64,000 nucleotides of DNA from Symplocastrum torsivum CPER-KK1 (GTDB taxonomy: Bacteria > Cyanobacteriota > Cyanobacteriia > Cyanobacteriales > Coleofasciculaceae). A program made the translations under genes and the position numbers. The notes under the pieces were generated by a model that was given only the letters and a program-made list of their open reading frames with translations, was not told the DNA's origin and ran no database searches. Position 1 is the stretch's first letter, and each line of letters begins with the position of its first letter. The stretch spans positions 62,001 to 126,000 of the forward strand of contig JAHHIF010000012.1 in assembly GCA_019358875.1 (NCBI GenBank), read 5' to 3'. Of the stretch, positions 53,447-61,407 are shown piece after piece.

Positions 53447-53761
53447 GTGTTAGTTGTTGAAACACAAGTGATACAACCCAGTTGGATTTTGAGGGAGGGG
53501 AATAGCCCTCTTGTTGCTGTAGCACTTCATGATGGTCATGATATCCGAGCGGAAGTGGCTCCACTCCTAGCTGTGAGTGAAAGCGATCGCACTCGTGAAG
53601 AAGACCCCTTTACGGCAATGTGGACAACGGTTGTTGATACGCAGATTGTTGTTAAGCGATCGCGTTTTGAGTTTGACCTCAATCGACCGAGAGAGCAAGC
53701 TGTCTACCTGAGTCTCGAAGATTCTTGGGGTCTATCCGTTTGGCGCGACTTCTTGCACTAG
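53447..53761 (+). CDS. N-formylglutamate amidohydrolase-like protein, truncated
   Basis: 104 aa from GTG 53447. It matches the N-terminal part of N-formylglutamate amidohydrolase-type proteins: VAVALHDGHDIRAEVAPLL, REEDPFTAMWT and RSRFEFDLNRPREQAVYL. The family is normally about 250 aa. The frame stops at WGLSVWRDFLH, where the convergent glycosidase gene begins to overlap (4 bp). The C-terminal half with the rest of the catalytic site is absent. It is either a truncated remnant or a short family member; the former is more likely. Confidence 0.6.
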   Translation: MLVVETQVIQPSWILREGNSPLVAVALHDGHDIRAEVAPLLAVSESDRTREEDPFTAMWTTVVDTQIVVKRSRFEFDLNRPREQAVYLSLEDSWGLSVWRDFLH

Positions 53762-54966
53762 TTACTCATTGGAGTAAACTTTTGGATCGAAGCAGCAGTC
53801 TCTTCGGGTTTTCCCGATGTGGGAAACACTAAAATACTCTTGATTTTGGGATTATTAACCAGTTCTTTTAAGCGATACAATTGCTGTTCTGAAATGGCTA
53901 CTCCTGCATAGTTTTCGGCATAACCTAGCTCTTGGTTAAAGTTAGCATCGTTATAAATTTGGATGAAAACTCGATCAGCATCCCAATTTTGCCAATCCGC
54001 CGCAAAATAACGTTTACCCCAATAAGGATTATGATGGCAAAGGTCGAAACTTACCCTTGGATTAGCTTTCTTTATATCAGCTCTCATTTGCCGCACAAAA
54101 TTAGTCAAATGGGTCGTGCGAGCAACTTTGCCGGGTAAATCAGCATGATAACCTAAGTAATCATCCCACTGAACCGCATCGATAGTTGGATACTTTTTGA
54201 CGAACTCTACTGAGATTTTTTTGAATAAATTAGCAACCTCTGGGTTCTCCACATCCAGTACATAATGCTCAATGCCAGCGTAGGTTTTATCGACCCCAGG
54301 CACAAGCCATCGTTTAGAAATTGCTTCGTCAAAGATTGGGCTATTTTTATCGATTTTAATCCCCTTCTCGAAATAGGCGTGAACTTGCATTCCCTGCTTG
54401 TGCGCCTCATCAATCAACCAATCTAACCATTGTTCTTGGAATTGGTTGGGACAGCTTTTGTATCCAAATGTTTGCTGCATAACATCACTGTTATACATCG
54501 TGCAACCATTGCCCCACACTCCATGAATAATTGTATTTATTCCTTGACGGCGATAATAACGAACTCGTTCGCGAATCATTTGTTGGCTAGCATTATTAGT
54601 TGCTTGATACCGACTTAAATAAATTCCCCTGATTTCCTTTTTCTCCCAAGGAGTTTGAGGTGATGGTGATTTCTTCGGGGTTACGGCTAATGATGGAACT
54701 TGTGGTTTGGTTGTTGGTGTCCCAGTTGGAATAACTGGTGACAGGGGAGAATTGGCAACAGGTACACGCGGTGTCGGCACCGGAGTCAAATTGGGAGTGG
54801 TTGGTTGTTGATTATTTGGTAAAAATTGGCTGATACCTAAATTACCTAGATTACCTAGATTATCTAGATGCCTAAAGCCCCAATAACCAACACCTAACAA
54901 AACTAGGACTAATGAAAGTGGAATACTCGCACATCCACATCCCTTGTTTTCTTTTTTAGGTGGCAT
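53758..54966 (-). CDS. GHL10-type glycoside hydrolase-like protein (DUF187/YngK family)
   Basis: 402 aa from ATG 54966 (MPPKKENKG). One membrane helix (about 17-33) and a Thr/Pro-rich linker containing an NLGNLGNLG repeat tether the enzyme outside the cell. The catalytic (beta/alpha)8 domain (about 105-402) has EIRGIYLSRYQATN, GINTIIHGVWGNGC, WLIDEAHKQGMQVHAYFE, IDAVQWDDYLGYHADLP and DADRVFIQIYND. The DDY and E residues fit an acid-base pair of the GHL10 group, which acts on peptidoglycan-like or extracellular glycans. It is convergent with the truncated gene. Confidence 0.78.
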   Translation of the reverse strand: MPPKKENKGCGCASIPLSLVLVLLGVGYWGFRHLDNLGNLGNLGISQFLPNNQQPTTPNLTPVPTPRVPVANSPLSPVIPTGTPTTKPQVPSLAVTPKKSPSPQTPWEKKEIRGIYLSRYQATNNASQQMIRERVRYYRRQGINTIIHGVWGNGCTMYNSDVMQQTFGYKSCPNQFQEQWLDWLIDEAHKQGMQVHAYFEKGIKIDKNSPIFDEAISKRWLVPGVDKTYAGIEHYVLDVENPEVANLFKKISVEFVKKYPTIDAVQWDDYLGYHADLPGKVARTTHLTNFVRQMRADIKKANPRVSFDLCHHNPYWGKRYFAADWQNWDADRVFIQIYNDANFNQELGYAENYAGVAISEQQLYRLKELVNNPKIKSILVFPTSGKPEETAASIQKFTPMSN

Positions 54967-55261
54967 GGCAACTCTCGCGTGATTGTTCAACTCGGACAGC
55001 AACCACTCCTCGCAGGAGTAGAAAGCTTCTCTTTGAACTTCAACGGGAAAATCATTGTTTCCGCTTCTTGCGGCTGCACTGTCGATTGCAAAGGGGTGAG
55101 GGTTAGAGTAATTGGTGCGATCGCATTTTCTGAAACAGGCAACCCCCATTGTCGTGCTACGAGTTGGGCGAAGCGGGGTAATCTAGCGTTTGAGGTGGTG
55201 GATGAGCGGCAAGTTCCCTATCGTTACGGCAAGGGGTGATCTGACTCAATTATCAGCCGTC

Positions 55262-55768
55262 TCAGTTGTCATCGAACATGATCTCGAACTCTGCCGCTGG
55301 CATCCACTTTGCCAGAAAGCGCTTATGATTTTCAGCCTCGGCGCGGCTATAGAAGCGAGCTACTGTATAGTGTTGAGCGTTTGGCAAGAGCCTCACGAGT
55401 GTCCAAGGGTAATTCTGCTGATTCCAAATGCGATTGCCTTCGGCACAGCAAAGCTGAACGCCTTTAGCCGGAAAATCTTCTAGAGGTGTGCCAGGGTGCG
55501 TCTCTACACTCCGACCACAGCCCCGATGCTCCAATATAGAGTGAATCTGTGATAGAAGTTGCGATCGCTCTGGTGTGCCATCGCTGGGTAATAAACTCCA
55601 TTCACCCACTGGCGCTGGTAGCCAAGCCAGGGTATAGGAAACTGTATCTTTGCGAAAATGCCAAGACAAGCCGTGTGTGTGCTTACGGCACTGGAAACCG
55701 TCAGCTCTTAAAGCCGCAACAATCCTGTCCGCATCAGCTTTGAGGCGAAGCCATTGTGAATGTTTCAT
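55262..55768 (-). CDS. Hypothetical protein, 168 aa
   Basis: Starts MKHSQWLRLKADADRIVAAL; no signal peptide or membrane helix. Three segments stand out: HGLSWHFRKDTVSYTLAW, RGCGRSVETHPGTPLEDF, and a C-terminal YPWTLVRLLPNAQHYTVAR with RFLAKWMPAAEFEI. The last looks like a small alpha/beta domain similar to short cyanobacterial conserved proteins, but I do not recognise a family. About 295 bp separate it from the glycosidase gene. Confidence 0.55.
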   Translation of the reverse strand: MKHSQWLRLKADADRIVAALRADGFQCRKHTHGLSWHFRKDTVSYTLAWLPAPVGEWSLLPSDGTPERSQLLSQIHSILEHRGCGRSVETHPGTPLEDFPAKGVQLCCAEGNRIWNQQNYPWTLVRLLPNAQHYTVARFYSRAEAENHKRFLAKWMPAAEFEIMFDDN

Positions 55769-55802
55769 TGCTATGATTCTTGTAATTACTAATTACAGAG
55801 GG

Positions 55803-55898
55803 GCGATAAGCCTAAGGGCATGGCTTTGCTTACCGCCTACACTTTGCCAAAGGCGCGATAGCGAAGCGCTGCTGCGAAAGCGCAGATCGCCCTTTATT
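55803..55898. repeat. Dispersed repeat cluster upstream of the XRE gene
   Basis: GGCGATAAGCC..GGCATGGCTTTGCTTACCGCC and AGCGAAGCGCTGCTGCG..GCGCAGATCGCCC are the kind of imperfect palindromic units found in many copies in cyanobacteria. Two imperfect hairpins can form. They are intergenic and no gene overlaps. Confidence 0.5.
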
Positions 55899-56117
55899 CA
55901 TGGAAGACTTGAAACAGTACGAGCTAGTAATTTCCTGATAATCGTCTAGGCATCACCTCCTTACTCCACACATCCACCAGAATTTCAGCCCACTTGAGTG
56001 GACTTGAGCTATGAGCCAAGAGTTAAAACTCTTGGCGGACTTGCCTGGTATGAGAAACTACCGATAGAGAAACAGGGAAACTTCCTCTAGGCGTTTCCCC
56101 ATTATTTTTATGTTCCA

Positions 56118-56136
56118 ATGGGTAAACTTTACCCAT
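56118..56136. promoter_or_regulatory. Perfect 19-bp operator palindrome before the XRE gene
   Basis: ATGGGTAAA-C-TTTACCCAT at 56118-56136 is a perfect inverted repeat with one central base. It begins at an ATG that could open the XRE frame, but the more probable start is 12 bp further on (56148). GGGTAAA/TTTACCC half-sites are usual for phage-type HTH repressors, so it is very probably the autoregulatory operator. Confidence 0.75.
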
Positions 56137-56147
56137 CGCTAGGTAAG

Positions 56148-56390
56148 ATGGTAGACGATAGAAACTCAAATAGCAACCCCAATTTACCCAGTCTCAAGCA
56201 AGTGCGTGAGCGTTTAGGGATGACTCAAGAAGAATTCGCTAGCGACTTGGGAATAACCCGCAAGACGCTTGGCAATCATGAAAGAGGCGCACACCAACTG
56301 AAGCTTTCTCTAGGGCAAATCAAACGATTGAAAGAACTTCTCGAACAAGCTGGAATGTCGATTGACGACTTACCTGATGACATCGACTGA
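56148..56390 (+). CDS. XRE-family helix-turn-helix regulator, 80 aa
   Basis: From ATG 56148 (MVDDRNSNSN). It is a single HTH domain: SLKQVRERLGMTQEEFASDLGITRKTLGNHERG, where helix 2 is TQEEFASDLG and the recognition helix begins at TRKTLGNHE. It ends in an acidic tail (EQAGMSIDDLPDDID). An ATG at 56118 would add ten residues but lies inside the operator palindrome. Small stand-alone XRE repressors often serve as antitoxins or as controllers of toxin-antitoxin and phage modules; here a DUF433 antitoxin follows 140 bp later. Confidence 0.85.
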   Translation: MVDDRNSNSNPNLPSLKQVRERLGMTQEEFASDLGITRKTLGNHERGAHQLKLSLGQIKRLKELLEQAGMSIDDLPDDID

Positions 56391-56531
56391 AAAGTCATTA
56401 AGCGTCAAACTTTGCCATAGTTGTAAAGCCTTTAGCACAGCTAATTAGAGGAGATTTGGGAAAAGGTTGTGCGATCGCACTTGATGATAGCTCAACGAGT
56501 TACGATCAGACCAAGATTCAGCAAGCAGATT

Positions 56532-56828
56532 ATGCAAACCCTGACTGACATTGGTACGCTGATTCTTCGTACACCGGGAACCTGTGGGGGGCGTCCCCGG
56601 ATTGCTGGTACTCGTATCACGATTCAGTACATAGTAAATGAGATTAGGGCAGGTGTGACTCCCGAAGAAATTCTGGAAAATAAACCACACCTAACTCTTG
56701 GTGGAATCTATGCAGCTATAGCTTACTACTACGCCAATAAAGAATTGCTAGATGCGGAATTTGCCGCTTATGAAGAGGAATGCGATCGCCTCGAAGCAGA
56801 ATATCTTGCTGAAATTAGCTGCCGATAA
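56532..56828 (+). CDS. DUF433 (VapB45-like) antitoxin
   Basis: 98 aa from ATG 56532 (MQTLTDIGTLI). It has the DUF433 signature: TPGTCGGRPRIAGTRITIQY, GVTPEEILENKPHLTLGGIYAAIAYYYANKELLDAEF. DUF433 proteins bind DNA through a winged-helix-like fold and act as antitoxins to PIN-domain VapC-like toxins encoded just 3'. No PIN gene follows here, and the next gene is a convergent truncated HepT. It may be an orphan antitoxin. Confidence 0.85.
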   Translation: MQTLTDIGTLILRTPGTCGGRPRIAGTRITIQYIVNEIRAGVTPEEILENKPHLTLGGIYAAIAYYYANKELLDAEFAAYEEECDRLEAEYLAEISCR

Positions 56829-56849
56829 TTCATCCGAAGAGATGGTTAA

Positions 56850-57092
56850 TCAACTAATGATGTCTCGCATACCCGCAACATCATCCCAAGGCACTTCTAG
56901 ATGTTGCTCTCGAAACTCGCGAGATAACCGTTTCGTTGCCTCTCCCATAATCGAGATTTGGTAGAGAATTGCTGATTGCCTCAGTACATCTGATGCTAAC
57001 TGTTCTCGATTGAGTCCTTGAGCAAACTGCAATACTAATTGCCCAGCTCTGACAATATCAAGTAGGGATGCACTATCGCGAGACATAGACAA
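56850..57092 (-). pseudogene. hepT: Truncated HepT-like (DUF86) toxin
   Basis: 80 aa. The helical HepT core is present (SLLDIVRAGQLVLQFAQGL, LYQISIMGEATKRLSREF, VPWDDVAGMRDIIS). The active-site motif RX4HXY normally begins at the Arg of GMRD, with His and Tyr next. Here the codon after DIIS is TGA, so the protein ends exactly where His is expected, and about 25-30 further residues are missing. The predicted RNase would be inactive. The start overlaps the end of mntA by 20 bp, preserving the usual antitoxin-toxin order. Confidence 0.8.
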
Positions 57093-57420
57093 CCTGAGCT
57101 GTGCCTAAAATTTCTTGGCGACGAATCCAATTGTGGCTTTGCTCAATCGACTTCTTTGTAACTAAGTCAACCTCACGCCGTAAAAGGGTTTCTAGTTCGC
57201 GTTTCATCCGAACGAACTCTAGCAAACCCCAAGGAGCATCTGCCTCAAAATTCACCATGATATCAATGTCGCTGTTAGGGCGAAAATCTTCTCGTAATAC
57301 CGAACCAAATAAGTAAAATTCCTTGATTTGCCACCGTTGGCAAAACTCTGCGATCGCGAAGCGGGACACTATCGCGTCCATCGCTTGCTGAGGTAGTTGG
57401 CTCTGTAGTTGTTGTTCCAA
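57073..57420 (-). CDS. mntA: MntA-type nucleotidyltransferase antitoxin
   Basis: 115 aa. It has the minimal nucleotidyltransferase motif: FYLFGSVLREDFRPNSDIDIMV (GS-x10-DxD with both Asp), then DLVTKKSIEQSHNWIRRQEI. MntA adds AMP units to a tyrosine of HepT, silencing the toxin. The partner here lacks the HXY part, so the target tyrosine is missing. The antitoxin gene itself looks intact. Confidence 0.88.
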   Translation of the reverse strand: MEQQLQSQLPQQAMDAIVSRFAIAEFCQRWQIKEFYLFGSVLREDFRPNSDIDIMVNFEADAPWGLLEFVRMKRELETLLRREVDLVTKKSIEQSHNWIRRQEILGTAQVVYVSR

Positions 57421-57616
57421 TTTTATCCGTCCTCGCTAGCTTTCAATGGGGTGAGGCTTCGTTCAATAACCCCATACCATCAACATTGGGATGCTAATCT
57501 CTAATTCGATAGTATCGTCTGTCGTAGACGAGAAGCGATCGCTCTGACTGTTCATTCTCTACATCCAGAGTGTGCGATCGCCCCTACGTTAAGATGTCAG
57601 TGAGCGGTAGCCAATC

Positions 57617-58267
57617 ATGGTTGTTATGAGCCAACTACAAGCGAAACTACCAACCGATACCTGGGTGAATGCTACCTGGGACGAGTACATAAAGGCGATT
57701 GGCGATCCAGCCTTTGAAAAAGCCAGAGGCTACTACTATAACGGACGCATGAGGTTGGAGATGTCGGCGCTTGGTAACCCCCATTCTCGCGACCATTTTA
57801 TTGTTATTGCTGCGATCGCACTCTTTGCAAGTACTCGAAACATTGATTTGGACGGTCACGACAACTGCACTTACCGCAAGACAGGCTATGAGGAAGCGCA
57901 ACCGGATGTCTCGTTTTATCTAGGTGCTAACGCGGAAACGGTGCCTTGGGATGCAACCATCATCGATCTCGATACCTACCCACCCCCTGACCTCGTAATT
58001 GAAGTTGCCTATTCTTCCCTGGCAGATGATAAAGGTGAGAAACGTCTACTCTACGAATCACTCGGAGTCCGTGAGTATTGGATTATTGATGTTCAAAATG
58101 TTCAGGTACTTGCATTTGAGATCCATAATCGAGGCAGTCGCAGAATTGACCAGTCCCAGGTGCTTCCAGGTTTGGATATTGCGCTATTGGAAGAAGCCTT
58201 CCGGCGTAGTCGGCAAATGAATCATGGCAAAGTGAGTGCTTGGTTGTTGTCGCAGTTTCAATCTTGA
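57617..58267 (+). CDS. Uma2-family (DUF820) protein, copy 1
   Basis: 216 aa. It has the PD-(D/E)XK-like fold of Uma2: YYYNGRMRLEMSALGNPH, QPDVSFYLGANAETVP, PPPDLVIEVAYSSLADDKGEK, LYESLGVREYWIIDVQN. The D..ExV..K arrangement (D of PDVSF, E of VIEVA, K of DDKGEK) fits a nuclease core. Uma2 proteins occur in very large numbers in cyanobacteria and have been linked to transposon or defence activity, without proof of function. A closely related gene follows 68 bp downstream. Confidence 0.87.
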   Translation: MVVMSQLQAKLPTDTWVNATWDEYIKAIGDPAFEKARGYYYNGRMRLEMSALGNPHSRDHFIVIAAIALFASTRNIDLDGHDNCTYRKTGYEEAQPDVSFYLGANAETVPWDATIIDLDTYPPPDLVIEVAYSSLADDKGEKRLLYESLGVREYWIIDVQNVQVLAFEIHNRGSRRIDQSQVLPGLDIALLEEAFRRSRQMNHGKVSAWLLSQFQS

Positions 58268-58335
58268 GCGTTCCTATCGTTAATACGAATAGGCAGGGAA
58301 CTTAGAAGTTTTCGTTTTGGCGGGAGGGTTAGACC

Positions 58336-58977
58336 ATGAGTGAGTTACAAACCAGACCACGCACAGATACATGGGTAGCAGCCTCATGGGAGGAGTATGC
58401 CCGCACCATTGAAGACCCGATTTACGAGAAGGCGAAGGGCTACTACTACAAGGGTCACATGAGGATTGAGATGTCAGCAGTCAGTTTTGATCATGGACAG
58501 GATCATGTTGTAATTATCCTGGCAGTTAATCTGTTTGCAACAATTAAAGGTATTCCGTTAAGAGGTTTAGACACCACTACTTTTCGTAAACCAGGTGTCC
58601 GGGAATGTCAGCCGGATGTGTCTTATTACATTGGTAATAGCGCTCAGGCTATTCCATCAGGTACGGGGATTGTTAATCTTGATGAGTATCCGGCACCAAA
58701 TTTAGTGATTGAGGTTGCCAAAACTTCATTGTTAGATGATGTGGGAACGAAACGGGCACTGTATGAAGAGTTAGGTGTGGCTGAATATTGGGTGGTAGAT
58801 GTGCAAAATACCCAAATTCTCGCCTATGCGGTTGCCGATCAGGGAAGTAAACGCATTCAGGTATCTCAGGAATTACCAGGACTAACAATCGCCATTTTAG
58901 AAGAAGCCCTCCGCCGTAGTCGAGAAACGGATCAATCTCAGGTGGGAGCCTGGTTACTGACTCAATTTCGCGTTTGA
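58336..58977 (+). CDS. Uma2-family (DUF820) protein, copy 2
   Basis: 213-aa tandem paralogue of the preceding gene. It keeps YYYKGHMRIEMSAVS, CQPDVSYYIG, APNLVIEVAKTSLLDDVGTKR and LYEELGVAEYWVVDVQNTQ. The predicted catalytic Asp, Glu and Lys remain. ATG 58336 is preceded by GGCGGGAGGG. The two copies differ in many positions, so the duplication is not recent. Confidence 0.87.
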   Translation: MSELQTRPRTDTWVAASWEEYARTIEDPIYEKAKGYYYKGHMRIEMSAVSFDHGQDHVVIILAVNLFATIKGIPLRGLDTTTFRKPGVRECQPDVSYYIGNSAQAIPSGTGIVNLDEYPAPNLVIEVAKTSLLDDVGTKRALYEELGVAEYWVVDVQNTQILAYAVADQGSKRIQVSQELPGLTIAILEEALRRSRETDQSQVGAWLLTQFRV

Positions 58978-59265
58978 GATCCAGAATCGAGACCGTCGCA
59001 GAATTATCCAGCCCTAGGGCGTGTTTTCAAACTTCCCCGTCAGATTTCACCAATCGGTTCGCTGAAAATCCCGTCAAAGGTTGTGTCTGCAACAGGCATG
59101 ACTTAGTGGGTCATAAGCCGAATAACTAGCTTATGGTACGCTATTCGATCGCCTCCAGTACCAGTAAAGTTGATCGCAAGCAAAAATGAACAGAGCGATC
59201 GCGCTTTCCTCACGGTGCATCAATTTCATGCCACCATACCAGATAGATTCGAGTGGTTGAGCCGC

Positions 59266-59904
59266 ATGAAGTACAAATGGATGAAAATTCTTCGATGGGT
59301 TCTGATTGGGGTTCTCATTGCTTTAGCGATTTGGCTGCTCAACAAATATGGCATTGAGCAAGTTCGAGAACAGGTTGAGCGCTTTGGCATCTGGGCACCT
59401 GTGATCGTGTTCGGACTGCGGTTTACCAGCATCATTTTGCCAGTCCTTCCAGGAACAGCTTATGCAATTTTAGCAGGCGGTTTGTTTGGGTTTGTTCAGG
59501 GATTACTGGTGGTTGCTCTAGCCGATTTATTGTCCTGTACATTCAACTTCTACATTGCTCGTCGCTACGGACGTAGTTTAGTTGAACGGTTTGTCGGTCA
59601 GCAATTTATGGAAAAAGTCGATCGCCTCGCTCAACGACATTTGGAAGGCAACTTTTTCCTAATGACGGGCTTTTTAATGACAGGACTATTTGATTTTGCA
59701 GCTTATGCCGTAGGACTCACCCAAACCCGTTGGCAAAGCTATTTGATAGCCCTAATTGCCAGCATTCTTATTGCCAAGCCACTTTGGGTCGCAGCAGGAG
59801 CAGGAATATTTGAAGGCAGCCAGTTATTCTTAGGCTTTGCCCTACTCGGAGCCTTCGGCATCGGCATAGTGACAGCCGTTGTCCAACGCAAGCCAAATCA
59901 ATGA
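59266..59904 (+). CDS. TVP38/TMEM64-family membrane protein
   Basis: 212 aa from ATG 59266 (a TTG-started frame from 59170 adds an unsupported leader). It has five or six membrane helices and the SNARE-associated/VTT core: GIWAPVIVFGLRFTSIILP, PGTAYAILAGGLFGFVQG, LLSCTFNFYIARRYGRSLV, MTGFLMTGLFDFAAYAVGL. It is an integral membrane protein of the DedA superfamily; bacterial relatives act in lipid scrambling or undecaprenyl-phosphate recycling. No partner gene is visible. Confidence 0.85.
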   Translation: MKYKWMKILRWVLIGVLIALAIWLLNKYGIEQVREQVERFGIWAPVIVFGLRFTSIILPVLPGTAYAILAGGLFGFVQGLLVVALADLLSCTFNFYIARRYGRSLVERFVGQQFMEKVDRLAQRHLEGNFFLMTGFLMTGLFDFAAYAVGLTQTRWQSYLIALIASILIAKPLWVAAGAGIFEGSQLFLGFALLGAFGIGIVTAVVQRKPNQ

Positions 59905-60170
59905 CCAGCAATCAGGATTCAAGAGTAACAAACTTAAAACCAGTGTTGAGGATAACTGCGATCTTCCGCCAAATTATTGAACACCACAGCACACGAAACC
60001 AAGATAATTGAACCTTCAAGTGCCGGAGTTAGCAAGAACTCCAGCGAGTTGAATGAAACAAAGCAGCACAAAGATGGTGAACCATCAGAAGAACAACTCA
60101 GGGCTTAATTGCAGTGATACGATGAAGGCGATTGTCTGCGGTACGTTACGCGATCGCACTAAGAGTGGAT

Positions 60171-60989
60171 ATGCATAGAACCTTCATCCCTGGCATTACT
60201 CACCCGGCACTACAGTCTGAACCTGCTTGGTGGTTCGCGTTTGTCGGCAATAAGTTGCTAGTTCGCCCTGAAGGAACACTCAGCACGATTCCCAACCTAA
60301 TCAGCTTGTCAGAGATTGGCTTGGTGCCCGTGCGGACTCAATTTCTCGGTACCCTGGATAATCAGCCTTGTTATTCGGCGGAATTACCCAAGGATGCGAT
60401 CGCACCTGATGGCTTGACCTTCCGGGGACTGCGAGAATTGTATGGAATGTTAGACGAAGACTTGTTTGTGCTGAGTGGTCGGGCTATTCAGATTGTGGAA
60501 TGGGATCGTACTCATCAGTACTGCGGACACTGTGCAACTCCAACAACGCAATTACCCCATGAACGTACCAAGCGTTGTCCTAAATGCGGATTAGTTAATT
60601 ATCCTCGTCTCTCGCCTGCGGTCATTATGCTCATCTCTCGTGGTGAAGAACTATTATTAGCTCGTGCCCCTCGATTTCCAGCCGGAATGTACAGTGTACT
60701 CGCTGGATTCGTGGAACCGGGAGAATCCTTGGAAGAGACAGTGGTGCGGGAAGTTCGCGAGGAAGTCGGGATCGAGGTCAAAGACATTCGCTATTTTGGT
60801 TCACAACCCTGGCCGTTTCCGAACTCGCTGATGATTGGATTCACAGCCACCTATGCCAGTGGTGATATTGTGATTGAACCAGAAGAACTGGCAGATGCCG
60901 CTTGGTTTAGCAAGCACAACTTGCCGCAGATTCCTCCTAAACTGAGCATTGCCCGAAAACTCATCGACTGGTTTGTCTCGACGCACTAA
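60171..60989 (+). CDS. nudC: NAD+ diphosphatase
   Basis: 272 aa from ATG 60171. It has the NudC zinc ribbon CGHCATPTTQLPHERTKRCPKCG-type CxxC pair (Cys at about 128-150), followed by the Nudix box GFVEPGESLEETVVREVREEVG (GX5EX7REUXEEXGU, fully conserved) and SQPWPFPNSLMIGFTA, the sequence that marks NADH specificity. NudC hydrolyses NAD(H) to NMN(H) and AMP and can also decap NAD-capped RNA. It is monocistronic and intact. Confidence 0.92.
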   Translation: MHRTFIPGITHPALQSEPAWWFAFVGNKLLVRPEGTLSTIPNLISLSEIGLVPVRTQFLGTLDNQPCYSAELPKDAIAPDGLTFRGLRELYGMLDEDLFVLSGRAIQIVEWDRTHQYCGHCATPTTQLPHERTKRCPKCGLVNYPRLSPAVIMLISRGEELLLARAPRFPAGMYSVLAGFVEPGESLEETVVREVREEVGIEVKDIRYFGSQPWPFPNSLMIGFTATYASGDIVIEPEELADAAWFSKHNLPQIPPKLSIARKLIDWFVSTH

Positions 60990-61008
60990 AGTGATTTGCC
61001 ATAGTTTT

Positions 61009-61407
61009 TTACAACACTCTCTGAGGCGGCATAGCTACAGCAATCAAGTCTTCAATCTTTTTAAGATTTGAATCGCCTGCCAAATAGCCAATACCTCGAT
61101 GCAGGTGGAGGCGAAATTGGGTAGCCAGGGTATCTTTATCAAGAGGCAAGCCATCATTATGACAGCGTTGTTTAAGGGCAATGAGTAGAATATCGGCGAT
61201 GTCTCCTCCGAAGACACGCCAACTCATTTCTACATTGCTGTCTTGAGGAATGGGGACAGGTGAGGGGATGCTGGGTTCAGCGAGGGAACGACAGAATGCC
61301 CAACGGCAGAGGATGTTCCATTGGTCAATTTTGGTGTTGCGTTTGAGTTTGGTGAGTTGGTCTTTAGCGCTTTGAGAAAGCTTAATGCGATCGATTGGGG
61401 GTTCCAC
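61009..61407 (-). CDS. dndE: DndE-like DNA sulfur-modification protein (orphan)
   Basis: 132 aa from a GTG. It resembles DndE: DRIKLSQSAKDQLTKLKR, WNILCRWAFCRSLAEPSIP, NVEMSWRVFGGDIADIL, and FRLHLHRGIGYLA. DndE is the small protein of the DNA phosphorothioation complex (DndA/B/C/D/E), which replaces a backbone oxygen with sulfur and marks self DNA for Dnd or Pbe restriction. No dndB, dndC, dndD or cysteine desulfurase gene is visible here. Just upstream on the same strand a frame (..KVARYFSYFKI) ends with TAA immediately before the GTG, and may be the tail of a lost dndD. Confidence 0.8.
   Translation of the reverse strand: MEPPIDRIKLSQSAKDQLTKLKRNTKIDQWNILCRWAFCRSLAEPSIPSPVPIPQDSNVEMSWRVFGGDIADILLIALKQRCHNDGLPLDKDTLATQFRLHLHRGIGYLAGDSNLKKIEDLIAVAMPPQRVL

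Noticed and set aside
54979..55239. 86-codon + strand frame upstream of the glycosidase start
   Set aside because: Its start lies opposite the leader of the glycosidase and it resembles no family; the end VVDERQVPYRYGKG is mildly protein-like, so a remnant cannot be excluded.
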